NCBI RefSeq assembly: GCF_964355755.1
Contig: NC_092674.1
Location: 2,857,001-2,921,000 of the forward strand
DNA length: 64,000 nucleotides
Source of the DNA: Antedon mediterranea
Taxonomy: Eukaryota > Echinodermata > Crinoidea > Comatulida > Antedonidae
Reading direction: 5' to 3'
Shown: positions 1-11,170 of the stretch, one piece after another
How the letters are laid out: each line of letters begins with the position of its first letter
Position numbering within the stretch: position 1 is the first letter of the stretch
Notes under the pieces: generated by a model
Seen by the model: only the letters and a program-made list of their open reading frames with translations
What the model was told of the DNA's origin: nothing
The model's database searches: none
Made by a program: the position numbers and the translations under genes

Positions 1-217
1 CTGCACTATTATGTTTTTAAAATGTTAGTTATTATTACACGTAAAAAGCACCATAACATAAATATGAATTGTTTAAAGAGTTAGGCTTTTTAACTAGCCT
101 AAGTTGTTTATTTGAGTTGTTTAAAATAATATATTAGAATTACAGGAACAAACTTGGCACAACAAAAAATGTAATTAAGTATATACAGTAAATGTTTACG
201 TTTACATGAAAAACTGG

Positions 218-1067
218 TTACTCGCAAACCGAGCAAATGAATGTGCGTCCATTTTCGGTGCACTCCACATGTGACCATTCTTCACAACCCTCCGCTAAAC
301 ACTTTACCCACTTTTCTCCCGGTTTGCTATTTGAGTAGCTTTCTCCACAAATTTCACAATACCAGTCAGTTCCCTTACTTGGTTTTTCTTTTTGAGTGTT
401 GTTTGGCGTTTTCGACTTCGATTTTGATTTACCCTTACTTTTACTTGCAGATTTCCTTTTCATTATTGCCTCTTTTTCTGGGGTGTCGGTCAGAATTGCA
501 GATTTTTTTTCTGCAGCTCTTATACTAACATTTGGGTGACGCTTCAAAAAAGAACAAAACCAATCCTTCCCTGCTTTCTGGTTTTCAGTCCAACTTTGTG
601 GCAAATCTACTTCATATGCTATGGCTAGCTCATATGCAAACTTCCTTACATCATCCGGCGTCAAACCAAAATACATAGCAGCAGCTCTCAATATATATTG
701 AACCAGCATTTCCTCTTGGTTGTCACTAAACACCTGTCGATTTCGGACATATCCAACGTGTGTGTCAGTTAATGCTCTTGTCACTTCAAGAGGGGTATTC
801 AAAGCACCATCGGCATCTGAAAATATAGTTTAATGTATACAGTTAGCTAATAGTAATATTTTAATACCTTATTATATTTTCATACATTTTAATATCCATA
901 CCTTTCTTTAGTTTGTTGACAAGTCTTTGGAGTGTACTGTAATTGACATCAAAGTCTTTTGCCACTGATCTTACAGACAGGTTCTCCAATATCACAATTC
1001 GTGCTGCTCGTTTTAACATTTCTGGGTTTTTCCCCCGTTCGGTTTTTCTCTTATGAGTTCTAGGCAT
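218..1067 (-). CDS. Pogo/tigger-like transposase-derived DNA-binding protein lacking the DDE domain
   Basis: Two exons, 902-1067 and 218-816, joined across a GT-AG intron (donor AAAG|GTATGG, acceptor TTTTCAG|ATGCC). Together they give a continuous 254-aa frame; the second exon has no ATG of its own, so the start is the ATG at 1067. Residues 1-55 resemble a psq-type helix-turn-helix (SVRSVAKDFDVNYSTLQRLV). Residues 85-165 resemble a CENP-B/Tc5 helix-turn-helix (WFCSFLKRHPNVSIR). A Lys/Ser-rich linker (about 175-202) could act as a nuclear signal. Residues 209-253 form a PHD-like finger with Cys209, 212, 228, 233, His238, Cys241, 250 and 253. The DDE nuclease normally found between the second HTH and the finger is absent, so the protein should bind DNA but not transpose. 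It may be a domesticated gene or a decayed transposon; I saw no flanking inverted repeats. Confidence 0.72.
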
Positions 1068-1435
1068 GACTGTATGTTGATAACTGAAAAATGCAAACGA
1101 AAGATCATTAGAATTAACAAAAAAATAGGTAGCGCTGGCAGTCGTATACTAGGCCCTATAGGCTATAGTAGCCTCCATCATTTAATTTTAATAACTATGC
1201 CTATAGTATAATAGTAATACAGTAAATTATTTGAAAGATGTTTATTTATAATTTATATTTTTACAATACTTAATAATAATAAATACTGTAATTTTAGGCT
1301 AGGCCTATGTAGTTTAATTTCTTACAATTTACATCTTAAAATTTCTATTCTGTATAAGAACATTTCTATAGTTACTATTATTGAGTTGAAAAAGTTTAAA
1401 ACTACATAAATTAAACATAAACAATGCACATTATT

Positions 1436-1866
1436 ATCTTGGGGTTGGTTGCATCACGTGATGGGGTAGGTTGCATCACCTGATTCAACCAACCCCATAG
1501 GCACAGACAGCATTAATTCGTGTCATAGAAAAAAAATACGTGGCTCAACCAAGAAGCTTATCATATAATATTTTACCCTAATATATGTGTTATATAAGAC
1601 TACTAAAGATTTCAGGAAAAACAATCAGTATAAATAAACAAAACGAAAATCTTTACAAATTGGAAAATGTACTTACAGGCACAAATCGAGCTGGATTTTT
1701 AGAACAATAGGTTAACAAGCGTGTATCGGAATAATTTTTGGTGAGCATGTAGAGTGACGTCAGCCAATTGCCAGGTAGTTCAACCAAATTTTTACCCAAT
1801 TGTAATTTCTGAAATAATACGGCTGATTCAACCTGCCCCCGATTCAACCAACCCCACTCTCCCCTA
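1436..1866. mobile_element. MITE with GGGGTTGGTTG inverted ends
   Basis: The left end carries GGGGTTGGTTGCATC then GGGGTAGGTTGCATC. The right end read in reverse carries GGGGTTGGTTGAATC then GGGGGCAGGTTGAATC. The paired sub-repeats in inverted orientation, about 430 bp apart, indicate a short non-autonomous DNA transposon. I saw no coding content and could not fix a target duplication. Confidence 0.5.
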
Positions 1867-2215
1867 CATTCAGACCAATCATCTAGTTTTTCGATATGAT
1901 CACATGTACTTTCAGACCAATCATCTAGTTTGTCGATATGATCACATGTACTTTCAGACCAATTAGCTAGTTTGTCGATATGATCACGTGTACATTCAGA
2001 CCAATCAGCTAGTTTGTCGATATGATCACGTGTACTTTCAGACCAATCATCTAGTTTGTCGATATATGATCACGTGTACTTTTAAACCAATCAGCTAGTT
2101 ATTTGTCGATATGATCACTTGTACTATCCGACCAATCATCTAGTTTGTCGATATATGATCACGTGTACTTTCAAACCAATCAGCTAGTTTGTCGATATGA
2201 TCACGGTGGACTTTG
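1866..2215. repeat. Tandem array, ~43-bp unit, about 8 copies
   Basis: The unit reads roughly TTTCAGACCAATCATCTAG, TTTGTCGATATGATCAC, then GTGTAC. Copies differ by substitutions and by small insertions such as CGATATATGATC. Each unit contains the palindrome TGATCA, and several contain CACGTG. It lies directly right of the 1436-1866 MITE. Confidence 0.85.
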
Positions 2216-5023
2216 CATTAATTTTCATAATTTGATTGTGTAAATACGATTAATGTTGTTGTTTGTTTATTTTTCAATAACAATTCAGTATACAGAGTAA
2301 ATAATCATTAACAAAATTAAGTATACTTACAAGTACAGCGAGTATAGTAGTAAGATAATAAAAACTAATTCAATTCGAAAATTGGCTTTCTTGTTACGTG
2401 ATATATAAAATATGATAAAATATAACACACAGACAATACGAAACAAAAAAGGATAAAATACAAATGCAACAAATATAAACATTTCATAAAAAAGGTTAAA
2501 ACATGGCAAGTACTAAAAATATCATAGAAAACAGTGTCATATAAAAATTGGATAAAGATATATGTTCACCTTACAATATTATGCATTAAAAAGCCCCAGC
2601 AGAGAAACGAATTTCGTAATTAATTATTAATAATATTATTATTAACAAAATCATTATACGTTTGGTTATTAAGTTTGGCGAAAGGTGGCATCTTTGTTTG
2701 TTTTTTTTCATTTTTCAATTGCTTACTGTAGTATATGAACTTGTGTCATTGAGAATCTAGGAAGTTTTTTTTATTTCGTCTATAATTTCAATTTTTGTAA
2801 AAATAGATCAATAATGTCGATAATTATGCCAATTTATTGATTGTAAAAATTCATAATTAGTTTTACTTCTATTAATCTTTTTCTTATTCTCTTGTTTATC
2901 ACCAGGTAATTATTTAAAAATTATTATTTAATTCTTTTTTTTTTTCGGTACACCATCGTAAAATAAATTTTGTAAATAGTGCCCTCAACACCCGAGTTAT
3001 CCAGTTATCGAGAGATAATAATTTAATTCATCTTTAATTTGTTTTTCACGGTTGACCGAGTATCCGACAGTGTTGTGGCTGATGCTTTGTATCCTGCTGC
3101 TACTGATATAAATTTGCGTAATATTTTTAAAATCACACTGATAATGTGATATCAGATCTCCTTCTACACTCACTGTATGTTGAATGATGTAAGGTAGTAT
3201 ACATTTTTCTGAATTTTGTATATAAATGCTATATTGATGTAGGCTGACTTTATTTTATGTTTAAAGGGTATTGTATGTAGGTTAGAGTAGGTGGTAGTAG
3301 TACGTGTGGCCTCTCATATTCATAGAACGTGATATTTTCCACTGACTGTACCATTTTGTGTGTGGGTAGATAGAAAGTGAGTAGGTAAGATACCTTTTTG
3401 CAAGCGTGTCCTTGGACTAGTCCTTCTATTAAACCACATTGGTTAAAAATGTGTCATTCATTCAGCAAAACTGTACACTGATTTTTAAACTATAATAAAC
3501 TACTCTTCTTTTTTATACTTTTCTATTTGTTTCAGGGGTTTCCTGGAGCATGCCCCTTATATCCAAGTTTGAAAGGGATTATTATAAGAGCAGGGTTGTG
3601 GGACATTTGAGTTGTGTAATGGAAATGTTGTTACCAGGCGTGGATTTACCAATCCATTGAATGGTCTATTTAATCTTGACCACCAAACTTATCTATTTTT
3701 CCTTTGTTAAAAATTAAGACTGAACTGCTGTAGGTCTGTATCCTGTATCCTGTACACAATTACAGGACACTCTACGAGTTCCTGTTAAGTAACAACTCTT
3801 TTTAATAATATTGTCTGGGTAAAAACAAACTAAGTGTCGCTCACTGCTATATTTAGCTTTTAATAAGATGTTGGAATATTTTGGGTTTTTATTATTTTAC
3901 CATGTTTGAATGAAGTCTGTATGTAATTGTAAGTACAGTAAAGGTATTTTAATTTATTAAATTTAAAAAAAAATGAAATAAATGAATCTTAATGAGTTTC
4001 AATATAGCATAAAGGCAATAGGATATTTAACAATTCTGTATCCATTTGTGGTTTTTTGTTTGAGTCATTAAATATCAGGGAAATGTCCCCTGAAATGGAA
4101 CAAAAAAACTGCTTTGTAACAAAAAATATTTTGTCTGGATCATTTTCATCTGGCTAATTTTTTTGTCTATTATAATTTTTTTTAGTAATGTTGCTAATAA
4201 TAATTATTTATTAATTACTATTAATTATTATTATAATTTTTTTTTTTTAATATCAGCCATTCAAATGCCTTATTGTGTTGAAACTTTGTTTTTATACCGC
4301 TCACAAAGTCCTGAAGCAGGACAATTGACATAATCAGGTGTAATTTAGGTGAAACATGTGCTTTAAACAGCTCCTATTGTATTTTATAATGTGAACACAC
4401 TTTCAGACTAGGGAGAGATAACCTACTTTTCCTTATAAATTTGATGACCCCAAACATTGTGTTGAAACCAACTGTGATTCTTTGTTTACCCAACAGAAAT
4501 ATTAAATACACAATAATAAAATTCTAAATATAGATTGAGTATAAAGAGCTTTAAAATTAGTTATCATACTGTGTTTGATGGGAATAGATAAAACACATTT
4601 TAAATTTGTATAATCATGTAGAAGTAAGGTAAATATTGATATAAAACAGAAAAGACTATAAAAAAAAGAACACAAAAGACTTCAACCTAGGATCAGGTGA
4701 TGTATTATCAGCCAATCACGGTCTGGATTCAGAAGTGGGAGGTAATAAAAATCGGGGGTTATGTAATTTGGAATGTGTGTATTTCTTAACAGGGGATCAG
4801 TGAACAATATTCTTATATTTTTCAGGTGAACTGTATACAGATAAAGCATAGCAGGATATAGCATAGGCTATTAAATATGATAGATCTACAACTGAGATGA
4901 CATCACAACATCTGGTAGGTACATCGTTAATCGGTAATTTGAAGTCGCTAATTCTTACGATGACTTAATTACCACCAATATTACATGATTTCCTTGTCTG
5001 TTTTTTTTCAAAAGCAATGTAGA
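2216..5023. other. Gene-free AT-rich stretch
   Basis: Only short open frames without recognisable domains are present. A possible acceptor (TTTGTTTCAG at about 3526-3535) precedes non-coding sequence ending in an A-rich run near 3960; this could be a 3' UTR or a non-coding transcript, but nothing here decides it. The last few hundred bases should hold the 5' region of the receptor gene. Confidence 0.4.
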
Positions 5024-8000
5024 ATGAATGTGTATGGTAAGTGGATACATCAAGTTTTTATAGTTGTACTACTATTTCAAGTGAGAATCGATGCGTATTC
5101 ATGCGACGAAGTGACGTACTTTCCAACCTGCACTTGCCAAGGTATAAAAATTGTTTTCACAAACTGAAATATAGTATAAAAAAGATATAAAATTATTTTG
5201 TCATCTAAATTTTATATCTGTTGACACATGATTAGAATTTATATTTATATCATTTTTTCATTCCTAATAAAACCCTGCGATACATTCTACAGTGAGCTAG
5301 CTGGTCATCCAACCTGTCGTTTGTGATTGGTTAACTCCCTTTACATTATGCTTAACTCCCTTGCGTTTTGCTTAACTCCCTTGCGTTGTGTTTACTCCCT
5401 TGTGTTGTGCTTAACTCTTTTGCGTTTTGCTAACTCCCTTGCGTTGTGCTTAACTCTCTAGTGTTGTGCTTAAGTCCCTTGCATTGTGCTTAAGTCATTG
5501 TGTTGCATCCAAGTGGTGACCCAGCTTAAAAGTTGTGTAATGCAACTTAATAAAAAACTTTTTTTTTTCCTGTAGATGAAAATGTTATGACCAATTGTAT
5601 TACTGCTGTTGAATTTGGTAGTAGTGTTGAATTATACTGCTGCATAAACACAACACAAAGCATCTACTGGTACAAAGAAATAATTTCATCTGAAAGTCTG
5701 ATTGGTTACAATGGGTCGGCTATTCATAATTACACATCTGACGCTACTAGAGTATATAAAAATTATATTTATGACCGCTATTTTAGCTTCACCGATGATG
5801 GAAAGATTTTGAAAATAAGTGAATCAAAAACTTCACTAAATGGATCATACATCTGTAGGGCTAATGGAGAGGTTCCATTTCAGCAAAAGTTTGAAATCAG
5901 AGGTATAGTAAACAAGAAATATTTCTTCAAGATGACTACCATGCATCTCAATATTTATCAGCAAATGTTTTCATAGACTCTTTTTTCCAAGATGTGCTTT
6001 GGGGCATGCGCATGTTCAGTCTGAGTTTCCAAATACTCATTTTTCAGTCATAGTAATGCGTTGGTTCTCTTGAATATAACTTCCTAAAGGAGCAGCACAA
6101 GAAATGGGTACTCAGTAAAGAAGATCTCACTAGATTGGGTTTCCAAATAAGAGATTAACACATTTGTGTATTTGATTTTTATCCAGCTGCAAGTAGTTAT
6201 GACCCTGAATTGAATCTTATCCAGGAGGACTGCCAGAAAGAGGTCAGAGGTCAAAGGTCAGAAGAAGCTACATTATGCTGCAATTTTACAATTTCTTCAC
6301 ATTTAGAGAGCATTACGACAGAGTGGTTTGTAAAAAATGACACTACAAAACCAATTGAGACCGACAACAACTTTATTGTCAAGTCTCATTGCAGTCAAAG
6401 GTAAATAGTCTTTGTTATATACCCGGGGGGGTCACTTGTATATAAACCAAACGGGGGGATGCAGCAGCCACTTCAAGACATGAGGCACTTGCGCTACCTG
6501 TTTTACTGAAAAATACTACGGACTTGAACTACCATTTACCAAATAAAAATCCAGTGTTCTCTAAAAAGACGGCAGAAACAAGGCCACGCCAGAGAGGGTG
6601 CAATATTTGTACTGGTTCCCGGCATGATCTGCGCATAGCCAAAGAGACCCTTCATGGCATGCAAAATCACGAACGTGTTTTGACAAGTTTATCGCTCGTC
6701 CGTGGTGCATGACGACGATACAGATCAAGAGTCAAGAGTGGTCACAGTTGAATGATTTTGTCCTAGGCTATGTTTCGTGTTCTTCTGCTGATGCGAAAAC
6801 TCTAGGCCTATTCAAAGGTATTTAGCGATGGGCTTATATAGCCGGGCTTATAGCATTCATTATGCTAAAATACCTGCAAAATTTGGCGATAAATCGTGAC
6901 ATTTTGACACGGGTGGGCGGGCCAGGGACTTAAACTACTAATTTCACCCTGTCATTTCCCACACTTGTGCTACCAACTCTCATAATTTCCCACACTTGTG
7001 CTACCAGGCCCTCGAAAATATACCCGTAAATGCGGCACCTCCCCGTATGAAAATATTTAAGAGTGACCCCCGGGGTTATATAGTACATATCAAAAGTACA
7101 GTGTGTTATATAGTACAGGGTGTGTTTGTACTTTACTGTGAATGATTTCAACGTGGGCTAAGCCTACAGTCTGCATTCCCTCTGAACAATACAAAAAAAA
7201 GCTAAAGAAAACAAACTTTACCTAGCCAAATACAAAATATAAAAAAAGAGAAGAAAATAAGAAAAAGATAAATTAAAAATTCAAATACCCTTAAAATATT
7301 TAAAGACAATGTGTAATTTTATAACAAAAATGAGTTGTTGTTGTCTAATTTACTAACATTTTTTTGTTTTAATTATTTAATATTACAATACTTTCTGCTG
7401 AACAAGTTTTTTCCGTTGCAAAAATAAAATTTTTTATTATTATTATTATCTATAGACTGATTACTAGTACTACATTTATTTCTACCATGAAAAAAGGCCC
7501 ACTAGCAATTTTTTTTTCGTACATTAGAAAAAACGTTTTAAACAATTCTCACCATTATCTTATTGTTAGTTTAAACTAAAAAAGTTCAGTGGTAAGTGTT
7601 TAATAGTTTTAGACCATTAATTTTGAACATTGGACTGTAAGTGCATGGTAAAACAAATAGAATAAAAGAATAGCTATTAATTGACCAAACATTGTTTTTT
7701 TTTCTATAGTAAAGAGATAAACCAAGAAGTTTTAACAACTGTCAATACAGTATTGAAGCTGAATATAACACAGTCACAGAACTACACTGCAAGAGTGAGA
7801 GTAGTTACTTTAAATAAGAAAGAAAACAAAACTAATGAATGCAATGTTTTGGTAATTGAAGAAAAGAAAAGTGGTGAGTTTGAATTCTTTTCTAAAAAAC
7901 CAAAAATTAGCAAAACTGACTTGCTTGAAAGTTTTGCCCACCAACTCAGTCACGTGTATGACCCTGTCATTAGTCAGAATTGGCCCTATAGAGGTCAATC

Positions 8001-10202
8001 TGTTTAATTGTCATTTCTTCTGAAGAAGCTGTCAAGCAGGTTAGTTTTGTTAATTTTTTTGTTTCCTAAAAAAAATTACATAATTGTACCATATACACTT
8101 GAGTTGAACTCTGATGGAATTGGTAGTCAATCAGTTTTAACCAATAAGCTACAACTCCATTCCTATACTTTACTATTATTATTGTTCTCAAATAAAATAT
8201 TCCAAGTCAATTTATATTTTGTAATGCTTATTTTTGTATTTATATATTCATTCATTCAATCATTCAATCTTTTATTTCGGAAACTCTGGTCCATAGAAAG
8301 TAAATTACATATAAATGAAATAAATAAAATAAACAAAATTACTACTAAATATCATTATACTGTATTTTCTTTTTTTGTGTATGTAACGTTCTTGTTTGTG
8401 GGCCTCTGGACTTTCCCCAAGTCTGTATTTATTATTTTTGTCTGAATTACAAGCTCAAGTAGTATACGTAAATATTTATCTTTTTACTAATATTATTAAG
8501 TCAAAACTCCGCCTGGAGCCCAGAATATTTTATGTCACCTTGATCATGAAAGAAAATTTAATCAAATAGGAAATAATAATATTTTACTTTTGTTTGTTTT
8601 TCGTAGAACCATGTTGCGAATATATATATTTAATTGTGATTTTATCGATCATTGTTAGCTGCGCCTTGATTACTCTTATAATACTTCTTTGGATTTATAA
8701 GCGATACAATATCACGATCACCTTGCTCTACTCCAACAGCCGACCTCTGAAAGATGACGCTGGTAAGTTGTTGTACGTTACCACATTCATCGGGGTGGGC
8801 CAGGTTAGGCCTGGGTAATCCAACAGTTGACCTCTGAAAGATGATGCTGGTATTAAGTTGTTGTACGTTACCACATTTATCGGGGTGGGCCAGGTTGGGC
8901 CTGGGTAATCAAACAGTTGACCTCTGAAAGAAGATGATGCTGGTAAGTTGTTGTATGTTATTGAAATTATCGGAGTGGGGAGGTTAAGCCTGGGTAATTT
9001 CCCCAGCGGCTGGGAGTCCTTCATCCACCGCTGATTCCATGTGTATTCATTGAAAATTAACCAGCCTAAGTTAAGTTTCCCAGCATAAATGTTTATTTTA
9101 AGATCTTCTAATTTTCAACAGCAGTAAAAACAAGTTTTTTTTTTTAAACAGAATGCAAACAGTATGATGCCTTTATTGCCTACAGTGAGGCAGATGATGA
9201 TGTCAATTTTGTTATCAATACACTACTGCCGTTTTTCAACAAGCACAACTTTTCCGTCTGCATTCGGGATATCAACTTCTTACCCGGTGGAGGTCAGTAT
9301 TCAATCAAAAGTTTGACCCCGTGAAAACTTTCCTAAACATGTCAATGCTTCTTTCGCATTGAAATACTTTCTTATTGAACTTTTATATGCAAATATAAAT
9401 ACCTTCACATACAGTGTCAAATATGTATCACATGTTGTGCCTGTATTATGTTAAGATTTAGAAGGCATATTACACAGGTGTCACATGTGATACATATGTT
9501 ACACTGTATCACAGAATTTGCCTATGATGCCAAATTATACAGTATAAATAAGTTAAACATACAGTACCCAATACAGCAGGGTGGCCAACGAAGAAAACAA
9601 AATTATGCTAGGTGGCAGCACCAGGTTACTACGCACAATTATGGACAAAATGTCACAAGGGCGGTATATGAATATGTTGTATGTAAAGGGGGGAAAAGAG
9701 TTATAATGTTTTTGGCCAAATTATGCTAGATTTGATAACAAATGGGTTGTTTTTTTCAAGAAAATGCTAGATGTCAGATGGGTCCAAATTATGCTAGATT
9801 TGGCCACTATGCTATACAGTATAATCTAAATACAATAATTTTGTTTCAGAACGATTTCATGATAGCACAGCAGCGGTGCAGGCAAGTCATCGAACCATTC
9901 TCATTTTGTCTCCAGAATTTATCAACAGTTCATACTGTAACTACGAGTTTGAAGTTGCATTTCAAAACATGATCGATTTGGGCAAAGGTCATAAAATTGT
10001 CCCGATTTGTTTTCAAAACTTGTCAAAAAATCGAGTGAAAGAATTCAAACAATTAGAAAGACTGTTGTTAATTGTGAATAAATTATGCTGGGTTGAAGAT
10101 AAATCGGACATATTCTTTCAAATGCTGCTGAAATGTATGCCGAGGAAAACAACAGAATTTGTGAATGATCCGTGTGTAGCAAGATTTTACTCTCCGGCTT
10201 AA
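5024..10202 (+). CDS. IL-1-receptor-like protein: signal peptide, Ig domains, TM, TIR
   Basis: Seven exons: 5024-5141, 5576-5902, 6187-6400, 7710-7873, 8607-8762, 9152-9292 and 9850-10202, all GT-AG, giving 490 aa. All introns are phase 1 except the third (phase 2), which splits the second Ig domain. Residues 1-24 are a signal peptide. Ig1 spans about 40-148, with Cys61/62, Trp71 and the YIC pattern at Cys133. Ig2 spans about 149-270, with Cys179/180 and Trp195 but no F-strand Cys. The transmembrane helix is near 281-304. The TIR domain runs from 331, with box 1 YDAFIAYS and box 2 RDINFLPGG (365-373). Several N-glycosylation sequons fit an ectodomain. By family, such receptors recruit MyD88-type adaptors at the plasma membrane; that role is inferred. 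Vertebrate IL-1 receptors usually have three Ig domains, SIGIRR one, this one two. The start is the ATG just before the hydrophobic leader. Confidence 0.88.
5330..5515. repeat. ~20-bp minisatellite in intron 1 of the receptor gene
   Basis: About nine degenerate copies of a unit like TTAACTCCCTTGCGTTGTGC. It lies in the first intron and ends about 60 bp before the Ig1 exon acceptor. Confidence 0.85.
6421..7076. mobile_element. 656-bp non-autonomous DNA transposon in receptor intron 3
   Basis: Inverted ends ACCCGGGGGGGTCACTTG and AAGAGTGACCCCCGGGGT are flanked on both sides by TATAT, a likely target duplication. A 23-bp segment (CATTTCCCACACTTGTGC...) is duplicated near 6951-7006. The interior has only short frames without a transposase. 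Confidence 0.65.
8236..8445 (-). mobile_element. Possible LINE 3' tail fragment
   Basis: On the minus strand, a stretch near CCGAAATAAAAGATTG is followed by TGAATGA-type repeats, a layout typical of CR1/L2-class 3' ends. No coding remnant is visible. It lies in the intron before the transmembrane exon. Confidence 0.3.
8740..9000 (+). repeat. Three tandem copies (~90 bp) of the exon 5 end with its splice donor
   Basis: The segment starting GACCTCTGAAAGATGACGCTG and running past the donor is repeated three times. Copy 1 is the true exon 5 end, with donor GTAAGT at 8763. Copy 2 has a spoiled donor (GTATTA at 8850). Copy 3 restores GTAAGT at 8943. Use of the third donor would retain 180 nt, in frame, but containing a stop at 8816-8818. 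Confidence 0.85.
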
Positions 10203-10519
10203 AAATTGCAAATTTACAGTGGCGTTTTCAGAATTTTGGATAGGTAGTGGGACAGGGCCTGAAAAAGAATTGCTAAACCAAACCTAATGTCATTTCTCTT
10301 GCATTTTAATATCTGAAATTCAAAATTTAGGGATAGAGGGGCTGGAACCCCTTGGATCCTATGAATAAGGTTGTGTAAAATCAGTACTTATGACACCCTT
10401 ATTCAGGGAAGGATTTTGAGAAATGAACAAGCAGCAATAGAATATTGTTATATGTTTTATGTATTCATTCAAGGAGGCTTTGCTACAGTATTTCAAATGT
10501 TAAAGTATTTCAATTTAGT

Positions 10520-10697
10520 AATAAATTAATGGTACAATTTACAGCTATTAAATCATAAATACTGTAAATGGTTATGATGAAATCTAATTTCTTTAGAAAA
10601 CTTGGGGGAAAAAAATAATTCAATTTTAAAGTTGCTTGTAAAGGATTCTATGTACAAATAATGGTATTCTTAAGTATTGTATATCTGAGATAATAAA
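10520..10697 (+). terminator. Candidate poly(A) signals of the receptor gene
   Basis: AATAAA hexamers occur at 10520-10525 and 10692-10697, after the stop at 10202. The stretch to the convergent RBMX2 stop (10203-11170) holds no other gene and should contain the 3' UTRs of both genes. Confidence 0.4.
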
Positions 10698-11170
10698 TTT
10701 AAATAATTGCAGTGTGTATTTTAACTTACTATTAATATAAATAATAAATTAAACATGATAACCACAGATTTATTTATTTATGAACTATGTTCAAAATTTA
10801 TTTACATTTACAATTGTATATAGTACAGTTCTATAAAGCATGGTATTCAGAAGCACATTCTGGCTACCACCCAGTGGTGTAACTTAGAGGCCTCTGGTTT
10901 AAGAACCTTAAGTGGCCCTGGAGGCCTTAGGCGTTTTTAGCCCTTTTCAACATATTTGAATGCCTGTTTTTTTCTCTGGGCTCGGCTCAGGGGACTGTGT
11001 GGATTTTATAGCTTTTACACCACTGCTTTTGCTTACTAGGCTTAACAACAAAGATTATACTGTTATCAAGCACTCTACTCATGATTTGTATTTTAAGATA
11101 CTACAAGAAGTTTCCCTTAAGCTACAGCCTCTGCTCCATTATAGTATAGTGCTGCTATCACAAGACATTG

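Noticed and set aside
8008-8445. 145-aa plus-strand open frame
   Set aside because: Low-complexity Phe/Leu/Ile-rich sequence in an intron of the receptor gene, overlapping a LINE-tail-like stretch; no domain.
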